This document shows positions 27,657 through 36,005 of a stretch of 64,000 nucleotides of DNA, one piece after another. The notes below the pieces were generated by a model. It was not told where the DNA came from and ran no database searches. It was given only the letters and a program-made list of their open reading frames with translations. Source of the stretch: Candidatus Zixiibacteriota bacterium (lineage in GTDB: Bacteria > Zixibacteria > MSB-5A5 > GN15 > PGXB01); NCBI GenBank assembly GCA_900498245.1, contig LS998015.1:1483877-1547876 (forward strand), written 5' to 3'. A program made the translations under genes and the position numbers. The stretch's first letter is position 1; each line of letters opens with the position of its first letter.

Positions 27657-28258
27657 TGCTGATGCGAGTCATATTTATTTGGGCGGTAATGATTTTTGCT
27701 GTAATGCCGGGGTGCGGCGGTTCCTTTCAGCGGCCGCAGGAGGAAAAAGAACCGACTCAGAAATTATCCCGTCCCGATACCAATCCGCTCGATCTACCGG
27801 AAGATAATACAGTTGTCCCCCAGAAATATCCGATGCCTCATCGAGCTGATTCGGCTTCGGCCCACAGGGACCGCAAGGGGAGTGCGGTCGATTCGATTCC
27901 GATGCCGGGGACCTATGAATCATATCGTATTCAGATATTTAATTCCAAGACCTATGGACCGGCTGTGCGTGAGATGAATATCGCGCGAGAGATATTCGAT
28001 CAGAAAATCTGGCTGGATTATGAGGTCCCTTACTATAAAGTCAGAGTGGGGGATTTTGCCGACCGTCGTGCCGCTGAGGACTATCTGCCCAAAGTGAAGA
28101 GCGCCGGGTATAACGCCGCCTGGGTGGTACGTGTGAATGTAAATCTGCAGACGCTGGAAGAAAGCCGCGATGAGACACCGGCTCAGGTCGACTCACTCGA
28201 ACAGATCAAACCTTCGATGGAACCGAGTAATGACTCAACCTCGAATCCTCCGCATTGA
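27656..28258 (+). CDS. SPOR-domain lipoprotein
   Basis: 200 residues. N-terminal MLMRVIFIWAVMIFAVMPGC ends in a lipobox with Cys20, so the mature protein is lipid-anchored. A Pro, Asp and Arg-rich linker (25-85) precedes a SPOR-like domain (about 88-163) with ESYRIQIFNSKTY, VPYYKVRVGDFADRRAAEDY and AAWVVRV, the fold that binds denuded septal peptidoglycan. It overlaps both neighbours slightly. Probably acts at the division site or envelope; partner unknown. Confidence 0.8.
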   Translation: MLMRVIFIWAVMIFAVMPGCGGSFQRPQEEKEPTQKLSRPDTNPLDLPEDNTVVPQKYPMPHRADSASAHRDRKGSAVDSIPMPGTYESYRIQIFNSKTYGPAVREMNIAREIFDQKIWLDYEVPYYKVRVGDFADRRAAEDYLPKVKSAGYNAAWVVRVNVNLQTLEESRDETPAQVDSLEQIKPSMEPSNDSTSNPPH

Positions 28259-28862
28259 CCCGGATAATCCAGATGTCGCCATAATAAAAGAAGCGGCCGG
28301 GATTCTTGAAAAAAATGGTGTGATTGTGGCACCGACTGAAACAAGGTATGGATTGTTGGTACGAAGCGACGATATGAGCGCTGTGATGAATCTTTATTCT
28401 GTTAAAGGTCGTCCCGCTTCGCAGCCGACCGCTATATTTTTGCGATCGGCCGAAGAAATAGACAAATTTGCCTATGTGAGCGAGGTCTCCCGACGATTGG
28501 CCGACTGCTTTCTGCCCGGGCCGCTGACATTGGTTCTTAAAGCAAGGCCGGGATTTTCTCCACCCATTGCCGTGGAAGGGAAAATCGGTTTCAGGATTTC
28601 CCCGGCGCCTTTGATTGCGGCGCTTTTAGAGATGAAATCTTTTAACCTGACAGCAACCAGCGCCAATATTTCGGGTCAAAAGGAGCCGGAATCAATATCC
28701 GAAATCGCAGCTACTTTTGGACACAGGGTGGCTCTATATCTTGACGGCGGAAAATTATCCGGTCCGGTCTCTACCGTGATTGATTGCTCCGGAGACGACT
28801 ACGAGATAATCCGGCATGGGGCCATCCCGGGGAATAGAATAAAGGAATGTTTAGGGGGATAA
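28230..28862 (+). CDS. tsaC: L-threonylcarbamoyladenylate synthase
   Basis: YrdC/Sua5-type enzyme making the threonylcarbamoyl adenylate for t6A37 in ANN-decoding tRNAs. 210 residues from ATG 28230, which overlaps the SPOR gene by 29 bases; the longer frame from 28170 is only that gene read out of frame. Motifs: VIVAPTETRYGLLVRS near 30-45, KGRPASQPTAIFLRS near 60, LPGPLTLVLKA, and NLTATSANISGQ near 140. Followed without a gap by a low-molecular-weight phosphatase, a common pairing. Confidence 0.9.
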   Translation: MTQPRILRIDPDNPDVAIIKEAAGILEKNGVIVAPTETRYGLLVRSDDMSAVMNLYSVKGRPASQPTAIFLRSAEEIDKFAYVSEVSRRLADCFLPGPLTLVLKARPGFSPPIAVEGKIGFRISPAPLIAALLEMKSFNLTATSANISGQKEPESISEIAATFGHRVALYLDGGKLSGPVSTVIDCSGDDYEIIRHGAIPGNRIKECLGG

Positions 28863-29354
28863 ATGAATAGTTCTTACCGCGTGATGTTTGTCTGTACTGG
28901 TAATACTTGCCGTTCTCCCATGGCCGAAGGCGGCTTGCGCAAACTCCTCGAAAATCGCGGTATAGATAATATCGAGGTCTTTTCATCCGGGACCGCGGCG
29001 GCATCAGGATTTCCCGCGACCGCCTATGCTATCGAGGCCAGCCGTATCTGGGAAGCCGACATAACCGGCCACCATTCCCGGCCCTTAACGGCCGAATTGA
29101 TCGAGCGGGCCGACTTGATTCTGGCCATGACCCCCCAGCATTGCTATGATATTATTCGGATGCTACCGGAAGCCCGCGGGAAAATTTTTTTGCTGAAAAA
29201 TTTCCCGGCACCGGGATGCGAAGGAGAGGGGATTGCCGATCCCATTGGAGGCTCTCTTGACATGTACAATCAGACCTTCATCGAGATCGGTGAGGAGCTG
29301 GGGCGAATCCTGCCCGACATTATAGCCCGGGCGGGGCAGAAAGACGCTGAATAG
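28863..29354 (+). CDS. Low molecular weight protein phosphatase
   Basis: 163 residues, the LMW-PTP fold. VCTGNTCRSPMAEGG near 10-24 holds the CX5R active site (nucleophile Cys11, Arg17) and IADPIGGSLDMY near 124-135 holds the general-acid Asp. It acts on protein phosphotyrosine or, in related bacterial enzymes, phosphoarginine; the second position after the nucleophile is Gly-Asn, as in both groups, so substrate is open. Directly follows tsaC. Confidence 0.9.
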   Translation: MNSSYRVMFVCTGNTCRSPMAEGGLRKLLENRGIDNIEVFSSGTAAASGFPATAYAIEASRIWEADITGHHSRPLTAELIERADLILAMTPQHCYDIIRMLPEARGKIFLLKNFPAPGCEGEGIADPIGGSLDMYNQTFIEIGEELGRILPDIIARAGQKDAE

Positions 29355-29357
29355 AGA

Positions 29358-30182
29358 ATGAAAAGCAAAAAATCACTATGGGTTGCGGGCTTATTGCTGG
29401 CCCTGATTATGGCGGCCTATTCAATGTACTTGGTGTTTGGTTCGGCTTTGGCCCAGACCGACAGTACCGACATGACAAAAGATATGGGACTGGATCGTTA
29501 TATCGATAATGTCGCTTTCGGACCGGGGGAGAAGCTGACGTTTGATATCGGGTACGGCTTTATCAATGCCGGTTCGGCTACTATGGAGGTGACCGACATT
29601 ATTGATTATCACGGCCGTCCGTGCTATCAGGTGCAATCAACCGCCAGCTCCAACGCTTTCTTTTCATCCTTTTACAGGGTTGAGGACAAGGTCATATCAA
29701 TTATAGACGCCATCGGAATTTATTCCTGGCATTTTGAAAAGCATCTGAGCGAGGGAAGTTACCGCGCCGATCGTTCCTACGATTTTGACCAGAAAAACCA
29801 TAAGGTTTTTTATGAAAAAGATACGATTGATGTTGCCCCCTATGTGCAGGATGCCCTTTCGGTCATGTACTTCGCTCGGACTCAAGAGTTGAAAGTGGGA
29901 CAATCGATTTTTATCGATAATTTTACTGACGGAAAAAAGTACCCGTTGGAGGTGAAGGTTCATCGTAAGGAGACGATTAAAGTCAAAGCGGGCAAATTCG
30001 ATTGTATTGTTGTCGAGCCGCTTCTTTTGACATCCGGCATTTTCAAACATGAGGGGAAACTGACGGTCTGGCTCACCGACGATCGTCTGAAACTCCCGGT
30101 TCTGATGAAATCCAAAGTGCTTGTTGGTTCCATTACCGCCGAGTTGACAGGTTATAAACTCGGGCAGATACAGGATTTTTAG
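29358..30182 (+). CDS. DUF3108 domain protein, exported
   Basis: 274 residues with an N-terminal hydrophobic segment (LWVAGLLLALIMAAYSMYLV) that is a signal or anchor. The remainder is beta-rich with FGPGEKLTFDIGYGFINAG near 55-73, SYDFDQKNHKVFYE and VKAGKFDCIVVEPLL, typical of DUF3108 periplasmic proteins. Known members are found near lipid or cell-wall genes; their function is not established. Three bases separate it from the phosphatase and two from the next gene. Confidence 0.75.
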   Translation: MKSKKSLWVAGLLLALIMAAYSMYLVFGSALAQTDSTDMTKDMGLDRYIDNVAFGPGEKLTFDIGYGFINAGSATMEVTDIIDYHGRPCYQVQSTASSNAFFSSFYRVEDKVISIIDAIGIYSWHFEKHLSEGSYRADRSYDFDQKNHKVFYEKDTIDVAPYVQDALSVMYFARTQELKVGQSIFIDNFTDGKKYPLEVKVHRKETIKVKAGKFDCIVVEPLLLTSGIFKHEGKLTVWLTDDRLKLPVLMKSKVLVGSITAELTGYKLGQIQDF

Positions 30183-30184
30183 TT

Positions 30185-31141
30185 ATGGCGCCATCGCGGT
30201 TCAAACAGGTCGATCTGGACAAAATAAAAGTTATTTCTCTTTCCAAGCGAAAGAGCAAATCCGAAATCGGTTCCTTCGGTCGCGTATGTGCCTCCCCATC
30301 GGCGGACAAATTCTTTTCTTCCCTGCCGAAATATTTGAAGGCCGCCGATCTGATTGAGTTCATGGAGCGGGTGAAGATAGCCCGTCGAAAAAAATATCCT
30401 TTTCACCTGATGATGGGCGCCCATGTCATAAAAGTGGGATTATCCCCGATTATTATAGAGTTGATGCGGCGCCATATTGTCACCGGTCTCTCGTTCAATT
30501 CGGCCGGAATGATTCATGATCTGGAACTTGCCTTTACGGGAAAGACCTCTGAGGATGTATCTGCGGGACTATCGGACGGCTCGTTTGGGATGGCGGAGGA
30601 AACCGGCCGATATTTTGCGGAAGTCGTTCAACTGGCAATGGAAGAAGATCTCGGTCTTGGCGAAGCGGCTGGAAAATTTATTAACCGGCAAAAGGCGAAA
30701 TATCGGAAATACTCTCTTTTCGCCGAAGCCGACCGGCTGGGATTTCCCGCGACCGTGCATATTGTCATCGGCACCGATATTGTCCATCAACAGCCGACTT
30801 TCAAGGCCGGTAAGGCGGCGGAAGCTTCCTATCGCGATTTCAAAATACTGTCACATCTACTGGTAGCCGCCGATCGGGGCGGTGTCGTGGCCAACATCGG
30901 TTCGGCCGTAATCCTTCCGGAGGTTTTCCTGAAGGCGCTTACGGTGGCGCGGAACCTGCATAAGCACCCGTGCTGCCTGACAACGGCCAATTTCGATATG
31001 ATTAATCAATATCGTCCAACGATGAACGTAGTCAGACGTCCGACCGAGTCCGGAGGCAAAGGATTTAATTTTATCGGTCACCATGAAATTATGATACCCC
31101 TTTTAGCCTGGGGTCTTAAAGAATATATTGGCGGATTATAA
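30185..31141 (+). CDS. Conserved protein of unknown function, deoxyhypusine synthase-like fold suspected
   Basis: 318 residues, cytoplasmic, no membrane segment. The most striking parts are FHLMMGAHVIKVGLSPIIIE near 78-97, SAGMIHDLELAF near 108, SDGSFGMAEETG near 130, TVHIVIGTDIVHQQP near 193, ANIGSAVILPEVFLKAL near 238 and ESGGKGFNFIGHHEIMIPLL near 282. This looks like a NAD-binding-type enzyme and I recall similar conserved hypothetical proteins in deltaproteobacteria; a distant deoxyhypusine synthase relation is my impression only. It is packed between DUF3108 and ftcD, so a metabolic role is likely. Confidence 0.55.
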   Translation: MAPSRFKQVDLDKIKVISLSKRKSKSEIGSFGRVCASPSADKFFSSLPKYLKAADLIEFMERVKIARRKKYPFHLMMGAHVIKVGLSPIIIELMRRHIVTGLSFNSAGMIHDLELAFTGKTSEDVSAGLSDGSFGMAEETGRYFAEVVQLAMEEDLGLGEAAGKFINRQKAKYRKYSLFAEADRLGFPATVHIVIGTDIVHQQPTFKAGKAAEASYRDFKILSHLLVAADRGGVVANIGSAVILPEVFLKALTVARNLHKHPCCLTTANFDMINQYRPTMNVVRRPTESGGKGFNFIGHHEIMIPLLAWGLKEYIGGL

Positions 31142-31162
31142 GTAAGACACGGAGCTTTTGCG

Positions 31163-32689
31163 ATGATAAGACTCGTTGAATGTGTTCCCAATTTTTCAGA
31201 AGGCAGAAGAAAAGAAGTATTGGATCAAATAGTGGCCGAGATTACCTCGGTACCCTCGGTCGTCCTTCTCGACAAAGAAATGGATGCCGATCACAACCGC
31301 GCGGTCGTGACCTTTGTTTGCCCGCCCGAGGATGCGGTCGAAGCCTCGTTCCGCGGCTATAAAAAAGCGGCGGAACTGATAGATATGAGAACCCATAAGG
31401 GTGAACATCCCCGCATGGGTGCAACCGACGTTTGTCCGTTCATACCGATTTCCGATTATACCGAAGCCGAGGCCGTTGAATTGGCGCATCAATTGGGTCG
31501 CCGTGTCGGAGAGGAATTGCAGATTCCGGTTTATCTTTATGAAACCGCCGCGACCCGCCCCGAACGGGTAAATCTGGCCGATGTGCGCAAAGGGGAATAC
31601 GAAGGCATCCGCGACGAAATCGAAACCAATCCGGAGCGTAAACCGGATTACGGTCCGTCAAAGATGAACCTTCAGGCCGGAGCCACGGCGATCGGAGTCC
31701 GCTTCCCGCTGGTGGCTTTCAATGTTTATCTCGACACCGATAAGGTTTCGATTGCGCGGAAAATTGCCAATGCCGTCCGTTTCGCTAAGGGGGGCTATCG
31801 CTATGTCAAGGCGATGGGGTTCAATATCAAGGAACGCAATCAGGTCCAGGTATCCATGAATCTGGTACGCTATCCCGATACCCCGATTTTCCGCGTCTTT
31901 GAAAGTATCAAATCGGAGGCGGCCCGTTACGGCATCAATGTTACCTCTTCCGAAATTGTCGGTCTTCTACCTCAGCAGGCTTTGCTGGATGTTTCGGAAT
32001 TTTATCTTCGCCTTGAAAATTTCTCGGCCAATCAGGTACTGGAAGAAAAAATGCGGCGTGCCGGTGTCGGCGGTCAGACATCAACCGCCAATTTTTATGA
32101 TGAGGTCGCTTCCAAAACCCCCACGCCCGGTGGAGGATCGGTGGCGGCGTCGGCCGGCGCTCTCGCGGCGGCCCTTGATTCGATGGTCTGCCGTCTGACT
32201 ATTGGAAAAAAGAAATATGCCGAGGTGGAAAAAGATTTGACAGAAATTCGCGATAAATCGGAGACCCTTCGGGCCGAACTGACGGAAATGATTAAAAAAG
32301 ACGGCGAGGCCTTCGATAAGGTGATGGCCGCCAGAAAACTCCCAAAGGACAACGATGAGGAAATGAAGAAAAGGGAACTCGAAATTATCGCGGCCACCAA
32401 GGTTGCCGCGCAAGTTCCTTTGGGTACGGCAAAATTGGCTCTGGAGGTTTTGAGACTGACCAAGGATGTGGCCGAGAAAGGAAATGTCAATTCTATTTCC
32501 GATGCCGGAGTGGCCGCCTTAATGGCTAAGGCCGCTATCGAAGGCGCCATCTACAACGTTAAAATCAATATCGGCGGACTGGACGATAAGCCCTTTGCCG
32601 ATGGTCTGCGGGAGAATATAAATACTCTTCAGAAAGAAAGCACGTCACTCGCCGAACAGATCAAAAATATCGTGGAAAGCAAGTTTTAA
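31163..32689 (+). CDS. ftcD: Bifunctional glutamate formiminotransferase / formiminotetrahydrofolate cyclodeaminase
   Basis: Moves the formimino group of formiminoglutamate to tetrahydrofolate and then releases ammonia, feeding histidine-derived carbon into the folate pool. 508 residues: transferase domains 1-300 (VECVPNFSEGRR, MDADHNRAVVTF, THKGEHPRMGATDVCPF with the catalytic His) and cyclodeaminase 305-508 (FYDEVASKTPTPGGGSVAAS, then a helical domain). In many bacteria the two activities are separate; the fused form is as in animals. No hut genes are in the window. It overlaps the PHP gene start by one base. Confidence 0.93.
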   Translation: MIRLVECVPNFSEGRRKEVLDQIVAEITSVPSVVLLDKEMDADHNRAVVTFVCPPEDAVEASFRGYKKAAELIDMRTHKGEHPRMGATDVCPFIPISDYTEAEAVELAHQLGRRVGEELQIPVYLYETAATRPERVNLADVRKGEYEGIRDEIETNPERKPDYGPSKMNLQAGATAIGVRFPLVAFNVYLDTDKVSIARKIANAVRFAKGGYRYVKAMGFNIKERNQVQVSMNLVRYPDTPIFRVFESIKSEAARYGINVTSSEIVGLLPQQALLDVSEFYLRLENFSANQVLEEKMRRAGVGGQTSTANFYDEVASKTPTPGGGSVAASAGALAAALDSMVCRLTIGKKKYAEVEKDLTEIRDKSETLRAELTEMIKKDGEAFDKVMAARKLPKDNDEEMKKRELEIIAATKVAAQVPLGTAKLALEVLRLTKDVAEKGNVNSISDAGVAALMAKAAIEGAIYNVKINIGGLDDKPFADGLRENINTLQKESTSLAEQIKNIVESKF

Positions 32690-33528
32690 TGCCGGGCTAT
32701 ATCGACCTACATATTCATACGAATTACTCCGACGGAGTTGATTCTCCGGCTGAAATTTTAAAGATTGTGCGGCGGAAAGGACTTGCGGCGATCGCCATTT
32801 GCGACCACGACAACCTTCAGGGATATTTAGAGGCCAAAGGACTTCTGGAAGAGGGAGATCCGGAACTGGTGCCGGCGGTTGAGCTTTCCGCCGGAGGCAA
32901 AGATGACGATATTCATATTCTCGGTTACGGTTTTGATCCTGAGTCGTCTTATATCAATGAAGCCCTTGCCGAAATGCGCCGCAAGCGGAACCGCCGTGGC
33001 CGAAAAATGTTACTGAAGCTGAAAGAAATGGGATTTGATATCCCGTACGATGTGGTCAGGGAGATTGCGGGCAAGTCGGCCATAGCGAGACCGCATGTGG
33101 CGGATGCTCTTTTGAAGCTTGGCTTCATAAAAAGATATGAAACGGCCTTTGGGAAATATATCGGGCATGACGGTCCGGCCTATGTTGCAAAGGAAAATAT
33201 CACTCCCAAGGGAGCGATTGACTTGATTCATAGGGCCGGCGGTCTGGCCATTCTGGCCCATCCCGGCATCGGCGGGGCCGACAAATATATAGAAGATTTT
33301 ATAGAACTGGGATTGGACGGCATCGAAGTATATCACCCGCAACACAATCGAAGACTTCGGGACAGATATACCGAGATTGCGGCCAAAAATCATATAATAG
33401 CCACGGGCGGATCCGACTATCATGGCCGCAGCGGGCGCAACAGCATTATAGGAGCACAAAGAGTCCCTTACGAATTGTTAATGGTTATGAAAGAGAAATT
33501 GAAATCAAAAACCAGAGGTATAAGTTGA
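32689..33528 (+). CDS. PHP-domain phosphoesterase
   Basis: 279 residues. YIDLHIHTNYSDG near 4-16, AICDHDNLQG near 37, PAVELSA near 62, IARPHVADAL near 132, LAHPG near 184 and GGSDYHG near 242 supply the trinuclear metal ligands of the PHP family. Length and layout match the YciV/RNase AM-like 3',5'-nucleotide phosphatase group. Substrate inferred only from that similarity. Its stop codon overlaps the TTG start of the following gene. Confidence 0.88.
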   Translation: MPGYIDLHIHTNYSDGVDSPAEILKIVRRKGLAAIAICDHDNLQGYLEAKGLLEEGDPELVPAVELSAGGKDDDIHILGYGFDPESSYINEALAEMRRKRNRRGRKMLLKLKEMGFDIPYDVVREIAGKSAIARPHVADALLKLGFIKRYETAFGKYIGHDGPAYVAKENITPKGAIDLIHRAGGLAILAHPGIGGADKYIEDFIELGLDGIEVYHPQHNRRLRDRYTEIAAKNHIIATGGSDYHGRSGRNSIIGAQRVPYELLMVMKEKLKSKTRGIS

Positions 33529-35483
33529 AAAAGGTAGCCATCATACAAATTTTATTCCTGCTGACTTTCGGGATCGTGTCCTCGGCGACATTATCAACCG
33601 AATATCAGCAGGATTTAGTCGGCCGTCTGGAATTTCTGCGCGGGACCGGCCCGCAGCCGGCGTCCATCTTCAATAGTGCAGAAATTCCACATTGCGGCAC
33701 CCCTATTACTTTCGAGACTTTTATTAATCGAAACGACTTGAATGCTCCATACAAAATGCAGGCCATTCAACTCTCGAACCGCCCGAATTTGCCCAATTCA
33801 TACGCCTCGCCGGCCGGCAATTTTCTTGTTCATTATACAACCTTGGGGAGCGACTCCGTTTATCAATCAAGTGTCGACTTGATTGGTCCGAATGGCACTG
33901 CCGGAGCGGATGGCGTTCCCGATTATGTCAACAAGATCGGTCAAATTGCCGATTCGGTCTGGAATTTTGAAGTGAATCATCTCGGATATCCGGCGCCGCC
34001 ATCGGATGGATTCTATACCGCCGGCGGGACTTCGGCCTATGATATATATATCATCAATCTCGGTTCGACCTATTACGGCTACACTCCGGGCGATTCGGCG
34101 ATCTCCAGCCAGAGGGCGACATCTTTTATCGTAATCGATAATGATTACCAGTTCCCGCCGTACAGCAACCGACCTCTCGATGCGGCCCGGGTGACGCTGG
34201 CTCATGAATTTTTCCATGCCATTCATTTCGGGCTGGATTATACCGAGTACGACGGACCTCCGTCTGATGCAAAATTGTACTGGTGGGAAATGTCATCGAC
34301 ATGGATGGAAGAAATGGCCTATGATAATATCAACGACTATTATGGTTATCTCCCGTATTATTTCGGATATCCCTGGGTGTCGCTTCTGGATTTTTCCGCC
34401 GGATATCCCCTTCATCCGTACGGAGCAATGGTGTTCCCGCTTTACCTGACGCAGAAATTTGATACCGCGATCGTCAAATATATCTGGTTCAATTGCCGCG
34501 ATATGGGTGTGGGACCGAATTTTCTCGAAGCGGCCGACAGCGGTATAAGCGAGATTTCGGGCGGGGAGTATCACTTGCGAGAAGCCTTTGCGGAATTCTC
34601 GATGTGGAACCTTTTCACGGGAACGCGCTCATCGCGTGCCCCGGCGGGATACAAATTCGAAGAAGCGGTCAATTACCCCTTAATTCCGGATTCGCTGTTT
34701 ATTACTCACGACTCCATTCCATTTTTGATGGGCTGGCCCTGGATCAAAGATACAACGGCCCTGGTTCCCGACATCCCTCAAAGCAAATTGAATATCTATA
34801 AGGCTCATATTCCTCAGAATCTGGCGGCCGAATATATTGCCATAAATGATGTTTACCGCATTCCCGATACCCTGCGGATTGGCTTTTTCGGCATCTATAG
34901 TTCTACTCTGGGTCTGGGCTGGAATCTGGGGACGGCTATGGAGCCTTTGAGCGGCTCTACCCCTTACCAGGTCAGTGTTAATTATCAATCACCGCCGCTT
35001 TCGACGATTTCAAAAGTCTGGACTACCCCGGGTAATTTTCGTCTCTATGCCGCGGCCAGCGTCGTTACTACCAACCATTCCGCGAATCCCGGATCTTTTG
35101 GTTTCGGATATAGCGTTAATGATACGGCTCTGGGCGTGATGTCCTCCATGCAGATCACCCCGCCATATCCCAATCCGGCATTGAGCGGCAATGATTCCGT
35201 ATATTTCCCGCTATCTCTTCTCAGCGGGGAGCGCGGAGTTTTTAACGTTAAGATGTCTGTCACTTTGTTTGATATTGCCGGGGTAAAAATAAAAACCATG
35301 GATACGAACCTGTACAATTTCCCTCTCTTCAAAGATATGAAATACCCGGTCATTGCGTGGCCCCTTGACAATGGCCAGGGGAAGAAGGTCGCTCCAGGAG
35401 TCTATCTGGCTCTTTGCCGTGTCACCTTCGATGACGGGACCCCCGAACAGGTTCGCAAATTCAAACTGGCCGTGATAAAATGA
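33525..35483 (+). CDS. Secreted MXAN_6640-like metalloprotease
   Basis: 652 residues with a signal peptide (VAIIQILFLLTFGIVSSA). The zinc site is VTLAHEFFHAIHFGLDY near 223-239 (HExxH), with SSTWMEEMAYD about 35 residues on supplying a further Glu. The C-terminal 110 residues begin with a proline-rich MQITPPYPNPALSG and look like a FlgD-Ig or sorting-type beta domain (LFDIAGVKIKTM, PGVYLALCRV). TTG 33525 is taken as start, with AGAGG upstream and a 4-base overlap with the PHP gene. Substrate unknown. Confidence 0.82.
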   Translation: MKKVAIIQILFLLTFGIVSSATLSTEYQQDLVGRLEFLRGTGPQPASIFNSAEIPHCGTPITFETFINRNDLNAPYKMQAIQLSNRPNLPNSYASPAGNFLVHYTTLGSDSVYQSSVDLIGPNGTAGADGVPDYVNKIGQIADSVWNFEVNHLGYPAPPSDGFYTAGGTSAYDIYIINLGSTYYGYTPGDSAISSQRATSFIVIDNDYQFPPYSNRPLDAARVTLAHEFFHAIHFGLDYTEYDGPPSDAKLYWWEMSSTWMEEMAYDNINDYYGYLPYYFGYPWVSLLDFSAGYPLHPYGAMVFPLYLTQKFDTAIVKYIWFNCRDMGVGPNFLEAADSGISEISGGEYHLREAFAEFSMWNLFTGTRSSRAPAGYKFEEAVNYPLIPDSLFITHDSIPFLMGWPWIKDTTALVPDIPQSKLNIYKAHIPQNLAAEYIAINDVYRIPDTLRIGFFGIYSSTLGLGWNLGTAMEPLSGSTPYQVSVNYQSPPLSTISKVWTTPGNFRLYAAASVVTTNHSANPGSFGFGYSVNDTALGVMSSMQITPPYPNPALSGNDSVYFPLSLLSGERGVFNVKMSVTLFDIAGVKIKTMDTNLYNFPLFKDMKYPVIAWPLDNGQGKKVAPGVYLALCRVTFDDGTPEQVRKFKLAVIK

Positions 35484-36004
35484 TTTCCCGTCTGCAAATG
35501 ACAACCAGAGTCGCCATTTTCGCGGCTCTGGTTTTTATTTTTTCCTATGTATCCGTATTTATAGCCAATGTCAATCCAGCTTTTTTTATCGTCTTTGCTG
35601 CCGGTTTCATCTGGGGAGCGGGGCCCGGGATCGGGGTTGGTGTTATCGGTTTTTTCCTCTGGTCGCTTTTTAATCCTTTCGGCCCGGTCGTATTCCCGCT
35701 ATTAATCTCACAATTGCTCGGAATATCATTTTCCGCGATTATCGGGGCGGTCGTGGGCAAGGTCATTACCCCGGACAAATTTACGGCGAAGATCAGCCTT
35801 TGGCTGATAACCGCCGGTTTTCTGTCCGGATTGTTTTATCATATTTTTGTTGATGTAGTCGATGCCTGGATGTATCAGCCGTTTTGGCCCCGTCTCATCG
35901 GCGGCGCCGTATTTTCGTTGATTACCATAATTTCAAACTGTATAATATTTCCGCTCTTTTATCCGGCTCTGGCTTATTTATATGCCAGAGAAAAGAAAAA
36001 ATAA
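35480..36004 (+). CDS. ECF transporter S component-like membrane protein
   Basis: 174 residues with about five to six membrane helices. The start TTRVAIFAALVFIFSYVSVF, NPAFFIVFAAGFIWGAGPG and the small-residue-rich helices are typical of substrate-binding S components of energy-coupling factor vitamin transporters. The ATPase and T components are not in the window, as with group II systems that share a module. It overlaps the protease gene by four bases and ends one base before the outer-membrane barrel gene, which suggests a combined uptake route. Ligand unknown. Confidence 0.75.
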   Translation: MISRLQMTTRVAIFAALVFIFSYVSVFIANVNPAFFIVFAAGFIWGAGPGIGVGVIGFFLWSLFNPFGPVVFPLLISQLLGISFSAIIGAVVGKVITPDKFTAKISLWLITAGFLSGLFYHIFVDVVDAWMYQPFWPRLIGGAVFSLITIISNCIIFPLFYPALAYLYAREKKK

Positions 36005-36005
36005 T

